Positions 11,687 through 21,939 of a stretch of DNA of 26,093 nt are shown here, in pieces. The stretch is taken from positions 2,883,603 to 2,909,695 of the forward strand of contig MU004232.1 in assembly GCA_010405405.1 (NCBI GenBank), read 5' to 3'. The position numbers and the translations under genes are program-made. The stretch comes from Microthyrium microscopicum (taxonomy: Eukaryota; Ascomycota; Dothideomycetes; Microthyriales; Microthyriaceae). The number at the start of each line of letters is the position of its first letter. Within the stretch, counting starts at the first letter, position 1. Under the pieces are notes generated by a model. That model did not search any database and was not told the DNA's origin. It saw nothing but the letters and a program-made list of their open reading frames with translations.

Positions 11687-11735
11687 AGAATTATAACTTA
11701 GTATAAGATATATATTAATCTTATACTATAATTCT
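11687..11735. repeat. Long hairpin, 18 paired positions
   Basis: Inner arms tagtataagat (11699-11709) and atcttatacta (11718-11728) are exact reverse complements around an 8-base loop. Outer arms agaatta (11687-11693) and taattct (11729-11735) also pair, leaving a 5-base bulge on the left. It stands at the head of the 62-bp array. It could be an element terminus or fold-back, or chance in TA-rich DNA. Confidence 0.5.
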
Positions 11736-12030
11736 ATTATACCTCTTTAAGGTAATAATAAAAGAAGCGTAAAATATTATTATATTTATTTAAATTAAAC
11801 TTTAGAGGTATATAAAACCTATAACTTAGTATAATATACTACTTTAGGATTATACTTTTTATATACCCCTTTATAGTAATAGTAAAAGAAACGTAGTATA
11901 CTAATTTAAGGTTATAACTTTTATATATCTCTTTATAATAATAAGAAAGAATTATAGTATACTAGTTCTAAGCTATAGTTTTTATTTATCTCTTAAGCTT
12001 TAGTAGTAAAGGAAGTATAATATAGTATTA
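11727..12030 (+). repeat. Tandem array, about 62-bp units
   Basis: Units built on aggttatagtttttatatacc, ctctttatagtaatagtaaaag and agtatacta begin near 11845, 11909 and 11970 (spacing 61-63), with a diverged unit near 11727-11785. The core is again the dispersed ggttatagttttta motif. Units differ mostly at RIP-type positions. Confidence 0.65.
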
Positions 12031-12552
12031 TACTTATAATAAAAAGAAATATTAAGGTATATGTTATATAAGTCATTAATATAGATAAAATTTAAAAACT
12101 AGAAGTAGAATAACTATATATACTAGAATACTTAAGGCTAAAGGAATCTAGCTTAGAGACACTAGAACTTTCTAAACTAGAATCTAGTATTTAATTTTTA
12201 TATAATAACTATAGGTAAGAAAGGTTAGAGAACTAGGCTACTACTTACTTAAAATAGACTAGTTACTTAATAGTAGTTTTATATTAATATTAATAACCTT
12301 AAGAACTTACTATACGTTATAATTATAACCTTAATATTTTAATTACTATTTATAACAATATAGTAATAGTAGAAAATACTTTAACGTAAGTAAGTAACTT
12401 CTAGTCTTTAGGTTAGATATAGTAACTAATTAAGTATTACTTTGCCCTTATTTAATCCTATATAATAAATTAAAATATAAATACCTTATATACTAAATCT
12501 CTATCTTTCTCTTTCTATATCTACTAATACTTAATCTATATTTATAATATTT

Positions 12553-13059
12553 ATTATTATAAGCCTTATAAGTCCTTTACGTAAAGCTTACTACTTATAC
12601 GAAATAATAAAAGAGTAAATAGAAGAGTAAATAGAAGGGCTAATAGAAAAGTAAATGTAAGCTAAACTAGATATATACCTTAAAGAATTACTTAGATTTT
12701 ATAACTCCTCGTAATTAATAATCTTACTAGAGCTAATACTAGCTAATATAATAGTATAGAATATTAAATTATAGGAAGATTTTAATCTTAATAATATAGA
12801 CTAGCTATATAACTTTATCTAAATATTTATAATTCTATATATATATAGTTAACCTTCCTAATATTTTATAACTAATAATAATAATAATAATAATAATAGT
12901 AATAATGTTAATAGTAATAATAATAATAGTAATAAAGGTCTTAGGTACTTAGATACGTTAGATAAGGATAACTTAGACTTAGAGAATAATATAGACTTAG
13001 AGGGTTTAAGTTTTAATAAAGATTAGAGTTATAACTCTAATAACTAATAGTTATTATAA
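12553..13059 (+). pseudogene. Coding relic: helical segment plus Asn-rich, acidic tail
   Basis: One phase (checked at 12601, 12871 and 13021) reads from a hydrophobic start, through SPLRKAYYLYEIIKEQIEEQ and GLIEKQMQAKLDIYLKELLR (12571-12690, stops restored), which looks like an amphipathic or coiled-coil helix. A poly-Asn run follows at 12874-12936, then an acidic tail with LDTLDKDNLDLENNIDLEGL at 12950-13009. The stretch 12862-13023 is 54 codons with no stop, unusually long here. Stops cluster at 13045-13059, which may be the true end. A coiled coil followed by a low-complexity acidic tail would suit a Gag-like or structural transposon protein, but no family motif is visible. Confidence 0.4.
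12873..12935 (+). repeat. AAT trinucleotide microsatellite
   Basis: A nearly pure (aat)n tract with agt and gtt interruptions. It stays in phase with the surrounding coding relic, where it encodes poly-Asn with Ser. Confidence 0.8.
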
Positions 13060-13390
13060 TTTAAGTTAAATTATAGAATAATATTTATACTTTAAATACT
13101 AAAGTAAATAGATGGATTTAAATTAAAATTAATAAATTTAATATTTAACTTCTTTATTATATCTACTACTAATATAACTCTCTTCTACTAATACTAACTT
13201 ATAATAATAAGAATATAATAACTCGCTATAGTAATAATTATAATTAAGATATAAATAGATTAAGAATATATATAGAAATAATACTAGTATAAGTATAAAT
13301 AATAATAACGTATATAATATTAATAGTATTATTTAATAAACTATACTTAAAAAGTTAACTAGACTAAACTTTTAGTACTCTAAACTCTTA
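13060..13390. other. Decayed sequence, nothing clear
   Basis: Between the Asn-rich relic and the minisatellite I see no convincing frame or repeat beyond short aataat runs. Confidence 0.4.
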
Positions 13391-13636
13391 GCTAACCCTA
13401 GGCTAACTCTAGGCTAACTCTAGGCTAACTCTATATATAGGCAAGCTAATATTTAAATCCTAGGCTAGTATTTAAACTTAGGCTAACCTTAGGCTAACCC
13501 TAGGCTAACTCTAAGCTAACTCTATATATAGGTAGGCTAATATTTAAACCTTAGGCTAATATTTAAACCTTAGGCTAGTATTTAAACTATATACTAACCT
13601 AGGCTAACCTTATATTAACTCTATACTAATCTAATG
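13391..13636 (+). repeat. 11-bp minisatellite, higher-order unit about 91 bp
   Basis: The basic unit is ctaactctagg with variants ctaaccctagg and ctaaccttagg. Units are grouped: four or five, then ctatatatagg (13431-13441 and 13522-13532, 91 apart), then ctaatatttaaacctaggct-like spacers. Toward the right the unit drifts to ctaactctata. It contains ttaggc and ccctag strings but has no 6-base periodicity, so it is not a telomere tract. Confidence 0.85.
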
Positions 13637-14169
13637 TTTAGTATTAAGAATAAAATAGAGGGTAATATATAGGAATAAGTTAAATTTCTTAGAAATATAT
13701 ATATTATTCTAGTAGTTCGTACAAATTATAAAATATTCTAGATAAAGCTTAAGATATATATTTTTAACTCTGCGTAAAAAAGTTTTAATAAAAGTATAAT
13801 TCTTTATATAATTACTAACCTCTTTTATAGGCCTAGTTATATATAGTAATCTAGTTTAATACTATTTTAAGGTATTAAACGACTAGTCTAATGTTTACTA
13901 GATAGAGCTTACTAGATTAACGTTATTATACTAGGTAAATTACTAGTCTAAACTATAATTTAATAATTTTTAAACTTATAGAACTTAGTAAACTCTATAG
14001 TTTAATCTTAGCGCTTAGTAGTAGAAGTACTTTAATAAGTAGTTTACTTTTAGTAGTTAATAAGTATAACTAATTAATGTAGATACTTTATTTACTTAAT
14101 CTAGTTATAAATTTAAGTATAAACTAACTACTAATCTTATAGTTATTAGTAGGAGTAGCGCGCTTAGAA
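13637..14169. other. Decayed sequence, nothing clear
   Basis: RIP-type sequence with no repeat structure I can support. Coding character starts to appear near 14170. Confidence 0.4.
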
Positions 14170-15107
14170 GTAGCTTTAGTACTACCTACTTTATAAAGAG
14201 TAGTTCTAATAGTAGACGCTATAGTTAAATATTAGTAGAACTCTAATTACTATTAAAGACCTTTAAACTTTTAAACTACTTAATTAGCTTAATGACGAAA
14301 TTATTAATAGCTTCTTTACTAAGCTTTACGAAAAGGCTAAGTCTAAACTTACTAAATAGATAAAAATAGTAGGAACCCTAATTAAAGACGATATCTTATA
14401 ATATTATATACTTAATACCTATTAGTTCCTTAAGATATAATAATAAGATAGTATTAAAAAGATTGCTTGCTAGATAAAGCGCTAAAAAATTAGTAGAAAG
14501 AATCTTTTTAGTATTTATAAACTCTTTATTCTAATTTATTAAGATAGTTACTAGACGCTACTAACTATCCTTTTTTAATAACGTTAAGTACGTTAGTATA
14601 ACTCCTTATTTATTAGTAAAGGACTTATTCTTACTTTAGCTAAAGAAATACTTTAATATAAGTTAGGTAACGCTTAAGATAAGAGTAAATAGATATTTAA
14701 GAAAGTAAAGAGTAGTTATTAATAAAACTCTTTAGATTATAGTGCCTTTACCCTTATAAATACTTAGGCTACCTTCTACTTTAATAACCTACCTAATATT
14801 CTTTTTAACTAATATAGTAAAGTAATGTAATAATTAACTAGTTTAATTATCTTTTATAGTAGCTTTAAAGGCGACTTTAACTTAAAGGCCTAGTATAGTA
14901 GCTTTTATTTAGAAACTCTATAAAATATTTCTAACTATCCTTTTTATAGAGTATAATATTAGTAGAGAGCTTATCTACTATAGAGGATAGCCTATTCTTT
15001 TCTTAACTTAATATACTCTTCTTATTAATATATATATATTCCTAATTAAAGATTATCCTCTTATTAATAATATAATCTCTTACTATTACTAGTTCCTATC
15101 GTTAGTA
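14170..15107 (+). pseudogene. RIP-degraded coding relic, family unknown
   Basis: One phase (checked at 14288 and 14861) reads for about 310 codons with roughly one RIP-type stop per nine codons. The clearest part is LNDEIINSFFTKLYEKAKSK at 14288-14347, followed by IKDDIL, a Lys-rich ISRKNLFSIYKLF near 14490-14525, and SSFKGDFNLKAQ near 14860-14895. Further on, a Tyr- and Ser-rich end runs into the 19-bp repeats at 15108. The N-terminal part looks helical and charged. There is no recognisable catalytic motif and the family is unknown. Confidence 0.45.
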
Positions 15108-15164
15108 ATATATCCTATTATTATAGATATATTCTATTATTATAGATATAGCCTCTTATTAGAG
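15108..15164 (+). repeat. 19-bp tandem repeat, three units
   Basis: Units at 15108-15126, 15127-15145 and 15146-15164: atatatcctattattatag, then one-base and several-base variants. They sit at the end of the coding relic 14170-15107. Confidence 0.8.
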
Positions 15165-15190
15165 ATATATTAAAAAGACTAATAGCTATA

Positions 15191-16256
15191 GCTTAATCTA
15201 CTTTAGTAGTAATTACTATATATAAGCTAGTATAGAATAAGGAAGTTACTATTAACCCTAGTTTCTTAGTATAAGTTAAAAAGGACTAGCTAGTAGTATA
15301 GAAGAGGGTAAATAGTAGTTTCCTAACTTCTAATTATTTTAATTACCTCTTATTAACTATAGTATTTACTTATAAGCTATTCCTTTAAGTATTTATAGTA
15401 TATCTAATAACTTAGACTTTTTATAAAGGGTAATAAGTATACTTAATACTATATAATTAGACTAGAATAAGCTAAGTATTAGAATAATAGTAGTATCTTA
15501 GAAGAGATAGTTACCTAAAGTTATATAAGTATAATATTAATAAAGTTATCTTAGAAGGTATATATAATATTAATAAAGTTGTCTTAGAAGGTATAATAGC
15601 TATAGTATTAACTTTACTATTATTAAAGAAGGAGCTATCTTTTAATGCTCTACTTCTAGAAGTTCTATTAAGACTAATTTGCTATTACTAATATAGCCTA
15701 CTTATCTACTTAAATAAAAATACTCCTAATACCCTATTCTAGTATTATAAGGTATAAAGTATATTTTAACTATAGGCTCCTTATAGGTAACTATAATTTA
15801 GAGATAAAGTAGATTTTTTATAGAACTTAATCTTAGCCTAGTTTAGTAATAATTACTATATATAAGCTAGTATAGAATAAGGAAGTTATTATTAACCCTA
15901 GTTACTTAGCATAGGTTAGGAAGGACTAGCTAGTAGTAGAGAAGGCTACTTGTTTACTTTTAATACTCTATTCTAATATAAAATATAATTTAATTATAGG
16001 CTCCTATAAGTAACTATAATTTAGAAACAAAAAAGTTTTCTATAGAACTTAATCTTAGCCTAGTGTTGCTATAGCTACTATATCTTCCTTCTCTATAGCT
16101 ACTACGTTCTCTACTACTATATTTACTTTCTCTACCTTAGGTATAGTTATAGGTAATATAATTTAGCTTGCTACCTATAAGAATAGTTAGTATATTCTGC
16201 TTAGTAATAATTACTATATATAAGCTAGTATAGGATAAGGAAGTTACTATTAACCT
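15191..16256 (+). repeat. Modular dispersed repeat, three copies of one block
   Basis: A block containing aattactatatataagctag, tatagaataaggaagtta and attaaccctagt occurs near 15203-15300, 15843-15940 (offset 640) and, shorter, 16201-16256. A second module, tataggctcc to cttaatcttagcctagt, occurs at 15771-15842 and 15995-16064. In the second copy it directly precedes the first module. The copies differ mainly at RIP-type sites. Confidence 0.8.
15531..15595 (+). repeat. 33-bp tandem duplication
   Basis: Units at 15531-15563 and 15564-15595 share ataatattaataaagtt and cttagaaggtata and differ at one inner base (atc against gtc). Confidence 0.85.
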
Positions 16257-16488
16257 TAATATAAGTAGTAAGATAGAATAAGTAATAAGATAGAACGTAA
16301 AATTAAGGTAAATAAAGCTATTTAAAATAATAAGGGACTTATCTATATCTTGTAAGTCCCTCCTAATATTTTAACTAATATACTTACTTCCCTATTAGAG
16401 TTATTATTCTACTATATACTACTAGTAAAGGACCTATTCTTACTTTATTATACCTAGCGTTATTATTAAGATATATACTAAGTATTAG

Positions 16489-16765
16489 TAAAGTTAACTA
16501 TATAACTACTATATAGTAATAAATTCTTAGGCTATAGTTTTTAGGTACTTTTTAAACTATAGAGTATATATATATTTTAAGTACTATAAAATATAAAGTT
16601 AACTATATAACTACTATATAGTAATAAATTCCTAAGCTATAGTTTTTAGGTTCCTTTTTAACTAATATAATTAAACTCTTTTAATAATAGTAAAGGTTTA
16701 GTAAAGTTAACTCTAGAGCTGCTATATAGTATAGAATTTTAAGGCTATACTTTATAGAGACTCCT
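16489..16765 (+). repeat. 105-bp spaced repeat, three copies
   Basis: A 70-base block, taaagttaactatataacta to gctatagtttttagg, occurs at 16489-16558 and 16594-16662 (offset 105), with a more diverged third copy at 16702-16765. It ends in the same gctatagttttta motif that forms the arrays at 5681-7020 and 11727-12030. Confidence 0.8.
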
Positions 16766-16778
16766 TTATATTACTTTA

Positions 16779-16847
16779 TACTAACCCTATACTAACTTTG
16801 TACTAATTTTATACTAACTCTATACTAACTTTATATTAATACTACTT
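16779..16847 (+). repeat. 11-bp minisatellite, second site
   Basis: Five or six units of ctaactctata and variants. The unit matches the right-hand units of the minisatellite at 13391-13636, so the two sites share an origin. Confidence 0.75.
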
Positions 16848-17161
16848 AAACTCTAAACTACCTATACCTATTCTATAATTAGTACTTATTACGTAAACTA
16901 ATATCTTCTAAGATATTAATTTTATATACTATTCTAACCTTATCTATACTATTATATATATACTAAATATCTTTGCCTAAATATAATACTAGATAGTACT
17001 AAGGCTTATCTAAATTCTATTACGTTTAATAGAATAAAACGTTATAATTATAGTAGACCCTCTTTATAAATTATTAAGAAATTAGTAATCTTATTAAAGG
17101 GTAGTAGCTATTACTATATAAGCTTAAAATCTAGATATTATTATCCTAAGCCTTAAGAGTA

Positions 17162-17400
17162 GGCAACGATATAGAATATAATTAAGGCTATTTAGGTATA
17201 ATTAAAGTATACCTCTAGTAGTTATATTATAACTAACTCTAACTAGATTATAAGAGATTGTATTTAATTCCTTAACTCCTCTACCTATTCTACTACTTTA
17301 AGTCTAGATAGTATTAAGCAACTTTCTAGACGTAGTTTAAAACTAATAGAATTACGCTATAGTAACTAACTCTATACTTAAGCTAAATAACCTTCCTTTT
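17162..17400 (+). pseudogene. Possible first part of the following relic
   Basis: In phase 2 (GGC at 17162) the translation is protein-like, with LGIIKVY near 17200 and TFQTQFKTNRITL (stops restored) near 17325. Near 17400 coding character moves to phase 1 and then stays there. The switch could mark an intron, an indel or a boundary between two genes. The frame choice is weak. Confidence 0.25.
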
Positions 17401-20282
17401 ATTACTATTACTATTTATTTTCTACCTACTTATAATATAAGATACAAACATAATAGTAATAATTACTATAAGGAAAGAGATATAGATAATATATAATTTA
17501 AGAGTAATATACTATATAATAACGTAGCAAATTACGTTAAAAATATAGATAAATTATACTTAAGTAGTAGTAATAATAAATTCTTATACTCTACTAAATA
17601 TATAGATAGCCTAGATATCTCTTTACTCTAATATAGTAATAATAAGGAATTCTATAGTAATAAGTTATAGTCTATACTACTAATAGAAATAACTTATATT
17701 AATAATATTATAGTAGATACTCTTAATCTTAATATTTATATAGCTACTTAAGATAATACTTAGTAGAGAGATATCTTATATTATTAGACAATACCTTATC
17801 CTTTACTTAAAGATTACTAGTTTATATTATAAGAAATAGATGACTTTATATTCTAATATTATAATTATTTATTTAACTATCCTAATACTAGCTATCTATT
17901 AGTTAGTAGTCGTTTATCCTCTTTATCTACTCTACTAGATTTACCTTTTCTAGTAGTAGATATAATTAAGCTAAACTATACTTATTCTTTAAAGTTAATA
18001 TTTAAAGAGTAGAATAGTCTTATGCTCTTATAATTCCTAAATAGCATAATAGTAGAAAAGAACATAATATAGGCTATCTAAGTACATAAGTCCTATATAC
18101 TATTAACTAAGAACTAATATAAACTATAATATTTAATATTTTATAATAAGGAATAGATACTACGCCTTAGTCTTAAATAATTATAAGTTCTAAACCTAAA
18201 TAAGATTTATATATATAGAGTCTATAATTAAGATAGTATTATACTTTATCTATCTTTACTAGCTATATATAAAGGTAGGATTAATATTTTAACGTTCCTT
18301 AGGTACTTTAAAACTAATTATATTAAATATAAATATCCTATTTACGTTTTTAATTAAGAATATAATATTATCTAGCTTATTCTAAACCTATATAAGTATA
18401 AGAATATCTATCTTAGAGTTCCTATTTAGGAAGGTAGGTTATTATTAAGATTTAGTATTTACGTTTATTTTCCTAATTTAATATCTCGTAGTAGAGAGTA
18501 GTATCTTTATATAAAATAACTTAAATAGTAGTACTAACATATCCTATTTCTAGCTATTAGGGATATTTGTCTAATTAACGTTCTATAGTATATACTCTTT
18601 AATAAACATTATACGTATATAATAGCTATAGCGTAATAGGAAATAAGAAACTAAGATAACCTAAAGCTAAGCCTAGCTAATATATTCTTTATAATCTAAG
18701 GTAAATACTTTAAATCTCTATAGGATCGTATACTAAATTATAGTAAAAGGTTCTAAAGCGTAAACTTAAGCTAAAAGAATGCTACTACTAAAAATCCTAA
18801 AAATAAATAAGCTAATATTATAACTTATCTATTAGATTAGATAATAAGTTTAGATATATTTAAGAATCTTATTCTTATACTTATATTACATAATAGCAAA
18901 CTGTTATAGAAAGCTAATAACCTTATCTAAGGATTTAGTAACTACTAGGAGTATATAAATTACTATTTTAACCTTTTGTTTATTAGACTATACTATTTAT
19001 ATATTAATCTTATATATAAAAATATACTATTTTGCTAAGATACTTATAGTAACGAACTCCTTACTAAGAATATTATACTAGTATTAAAATAAGAATATAG
19101 CAAAAATTAGATTTAGTATTATAGTAATCTTAATACTAGTAATAAGATCTAACCTAAGTAGTTTCTATAGTTTCTTATTAATAAAGTAAGTAATTATAAG
19201 TTTTACTATAAGCCTAATAGTCTAATATATAAGGCTAGCCTAGTAAATAGGAAAGTATATATAATTTATAAAGAAATCTTTAGTACTATTTATAAGGATC
19301 TTATACTATTCTAATATAATTATTTAGAGCAACTTAGTTTGTACTATGTAAATAACTTTAGACTTGCTAGATAATAATGCAACTAGATTAAAAAATACTA
19401 TATACTTAAGCAACCTATATAAATAACTATTTGCTAATTATAGAGGGCTACTATCTAAGTATATACTAGCTATTAAGCTAGTAAGAGTAGTACGTTTAGA
19501 GTTTATATTAAGTACTAATTTTAAGTTAATATTCTTTATAATTAGTATAAGTAGTCTATATAAAATAAGGACCTTTAAGAAAATAATAAGAATACTATAT
19601 TATATCCTAAGGTAATCTATAGTAACTAAATTTATAATACATATACTTATATCTATACTAGATATAACTTACTAATACTAATCCTAACGTCTTAGAATAT
19701 TCTCTATATTAGATACTTTCTACGTCTAAAGTTAACTACTTTATCTAGAAATCTATAAAAAGATAGCTATAGCTAATTTTCCTTACTACTTAATATTTAC
19801 TACTACTAATAATTAACTTATATTATAAATAAGCTACTAATATAGTATAATAGTAATACTTAGCTACTATAGTTATTTGTATTTAAATATTTAAGTTAAT
19901 TTTTAGTAGTCTAGTTATAAGAAATAGTAGCATATAGCGTAAATATATTACTATAGCTTAACCTAACCTTAAAAAATCTAAGATATATTTCTAACTAAGA
20001 CTTAATAAATATACTATTATAAAATAATATAAAATAATTTAATTAAAATAATTATATTTTATCTAGAGCAATATAATTCTAGTACTATAACCTAAAATTA
20101 CTTAAGTACTTATAGTCCTTAACTTATTATACTTAGCCTTAACCTTTTAATAACTAGTTATTTAGTCCTAAGCTCTTTATTTATTATATACTACTTGTTA
20201 GTATAAGAAAGAAACTAAAATTAAAATTACTTTTATCTAAGCTACTTTTCTATATAATTCTTTTAGGTATACTTAGACTATC
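17400..20282 (+). pseudogene. Long RIP-degraded coding relic running into repeat copy 2
   Basis: One phase (checked at 17833, 18019 and 20281) can be read for about 2.9 kb without a frameshift. The translation is varied throughout: YKHNSNNYYKERDIDNI near 17450, EIDDFIF at 17833, YLEQLSLYYVNNFRLAR near 19321-19371, and LVNRKVYIIYKEIF near 19231. All stops are RIP-type. The same phase is the phase of the relic at 21940, so a single gene of more than 2,000 codons cannot be excluded. A second frame takes over as the better one near 20140-21800. No family was recognised; size and setting suggest a gene of a large mobile element. Confidence 0.42.
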
Positions 20283-21802
20283 TAGTTTATTAGAGAACTT
20301 TATTATTAAGTATATACGCGCTAAGTATTTTATAAGTACTATATATTATATTAAAATAAGATAAAATTACTAAAACGACCTAAAGTAGAAGCTATTAACC
20401 TTTAGAGGAACTACTCTCTAGATTTCTTTCTATAAAAGGTTAGATGTCTAATAGATAAAGAGGCTATAAGACTAAAAGGACTTAATATTTCTATTATCTC
20501 TTAACTAATTTAGTATAGATTTATAGTTATAGTAATTAAAGAGTCTAATAAGTCTATAGTATTAATATTAGCTACTAAAATATAATCTAATAGATAATTT
20601 ACTCTATTTTTAATAGACTTTTTAGATTCTACTATATAGCTACCTAGTACAAAACTAGCATAGTATAAGCTATTTTATTAATAATTTATTACTTAAGCTA
20701 TTAATATATATAAGGAGATCTAGACTATTATTAGTCTAGATAAGGTATTAATTATAAAGAAAAGGTAATAATTCTTCTTAGCTATTATATATATTATTAA
20801 GTCTTATATTTAGATATTCTTAAAGACTAAGAATATTAGGTTTACCCTAAAAGTAAATATAGTTACTCTAAGGCAATATATACTACCTAACTATATACTA
20901 ACTTTATAGTAAAAGTTTAGGTATATAATTATTATATTTAGCTAAACCCTTATTAATAAACTAGATATATTCTAAAACCTTTAGCTTTAAAGTATATAAC
21001 TAGTAGCATTAGGTTAGAAACGTAGTAATAAAATTATATAACAAAAAGTATATTACTTTATTAGAGCTAATTCTAATAAAATTATATAAGTATTTAAAGA
21101 TAATAAGGAAGTCTAACTATAAGTCTAAGTTCTTAAGTAGAATAAGTAAACCTATTTAGTAGTATAGGCAGAATAAGTTATTAACTTAAATAGTACCTAA
21201 TTCTTTAAACTAGACGTAGCTAATATTAAAGTACCTATATATAAAATACTTTCTTATTATACGCTATAGCTTATATAATATACTTAATAAATTATTAATA
21301 AGTATCTTAATAAGGATAAGTTAGATATAACTAATTATACTAAAAGTATATAGTTAGAAGATATTATTCTCTTTAACGTACTTATAATACCTTTAATATA
21401 CCTTCTTACTAACTTAGAGTTATATATAGAAGAATAGAAGCTAAGTAGCTAGTAAAATAATTATACAAATATGCTTACTAAGATTCTAGAATAGATTAAA
21501 GGACTAGTTAGTATACTTAGACCTTAACTAACTAAAAACTAAATTTAGCGTATAATTAATTAATTAGCTAATAAAATATCTATATTAGATTTTAATTATA
21601 TAAATAACATGCTATAAATAAAGATTAACTATTAGTAAATAGTCCTTATTTAGAACTCTAGTACGAAATTAGAAAACTTATTATTAACTATATTAGGCAT
21701 AAAAAAGCGTACCTAATAGGTACGAATTACTATTTATTCTTATAGAGCCTAAGACTAAGTTAATATAGCCTTAGTAGTAGATAGGAGTTTAGTATATATA
21801 TA
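20283..21802 (+). pseudogene. Coding relic, copy 2 of 1-1520
   Basis: Identical to the relic at 1-1520. Here its upstream context is visible: the frame can be followed back to about 20140 (TTCQYKKETKIKITFI with stops restored, near 20190-20240), showing that copy 1 is cut by the window edge. The rival frame continuing from 17400-20282 overlaps it. Confidence 0.35.
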
Positions 21803-21939
21803 ATAAGAATAAATATATATCTAGACGTAAAAACGTAGATAGATTCCTATAATATAAGATATATAACTATTTCTATATAATTTAAATTATTAACTTATTT
21901 ATATATAAGTTATAATAAACTATTATATTATTCTATAAA

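Noticed and set aside
13391-13636. Telomere or interstitial telomere tract
   Set aside because: ttaggc and ccctag strings appear, but the period is 11 bases with a 91-base higher order, not a 6-base telomeric repeat.
17400-20282. Named Starship accessory or tyrosine-recombinase gene (DUF3435, DUF3723)
   Set aside because: The size and setting would fit, but I could not match any defining motif, so no name is given.
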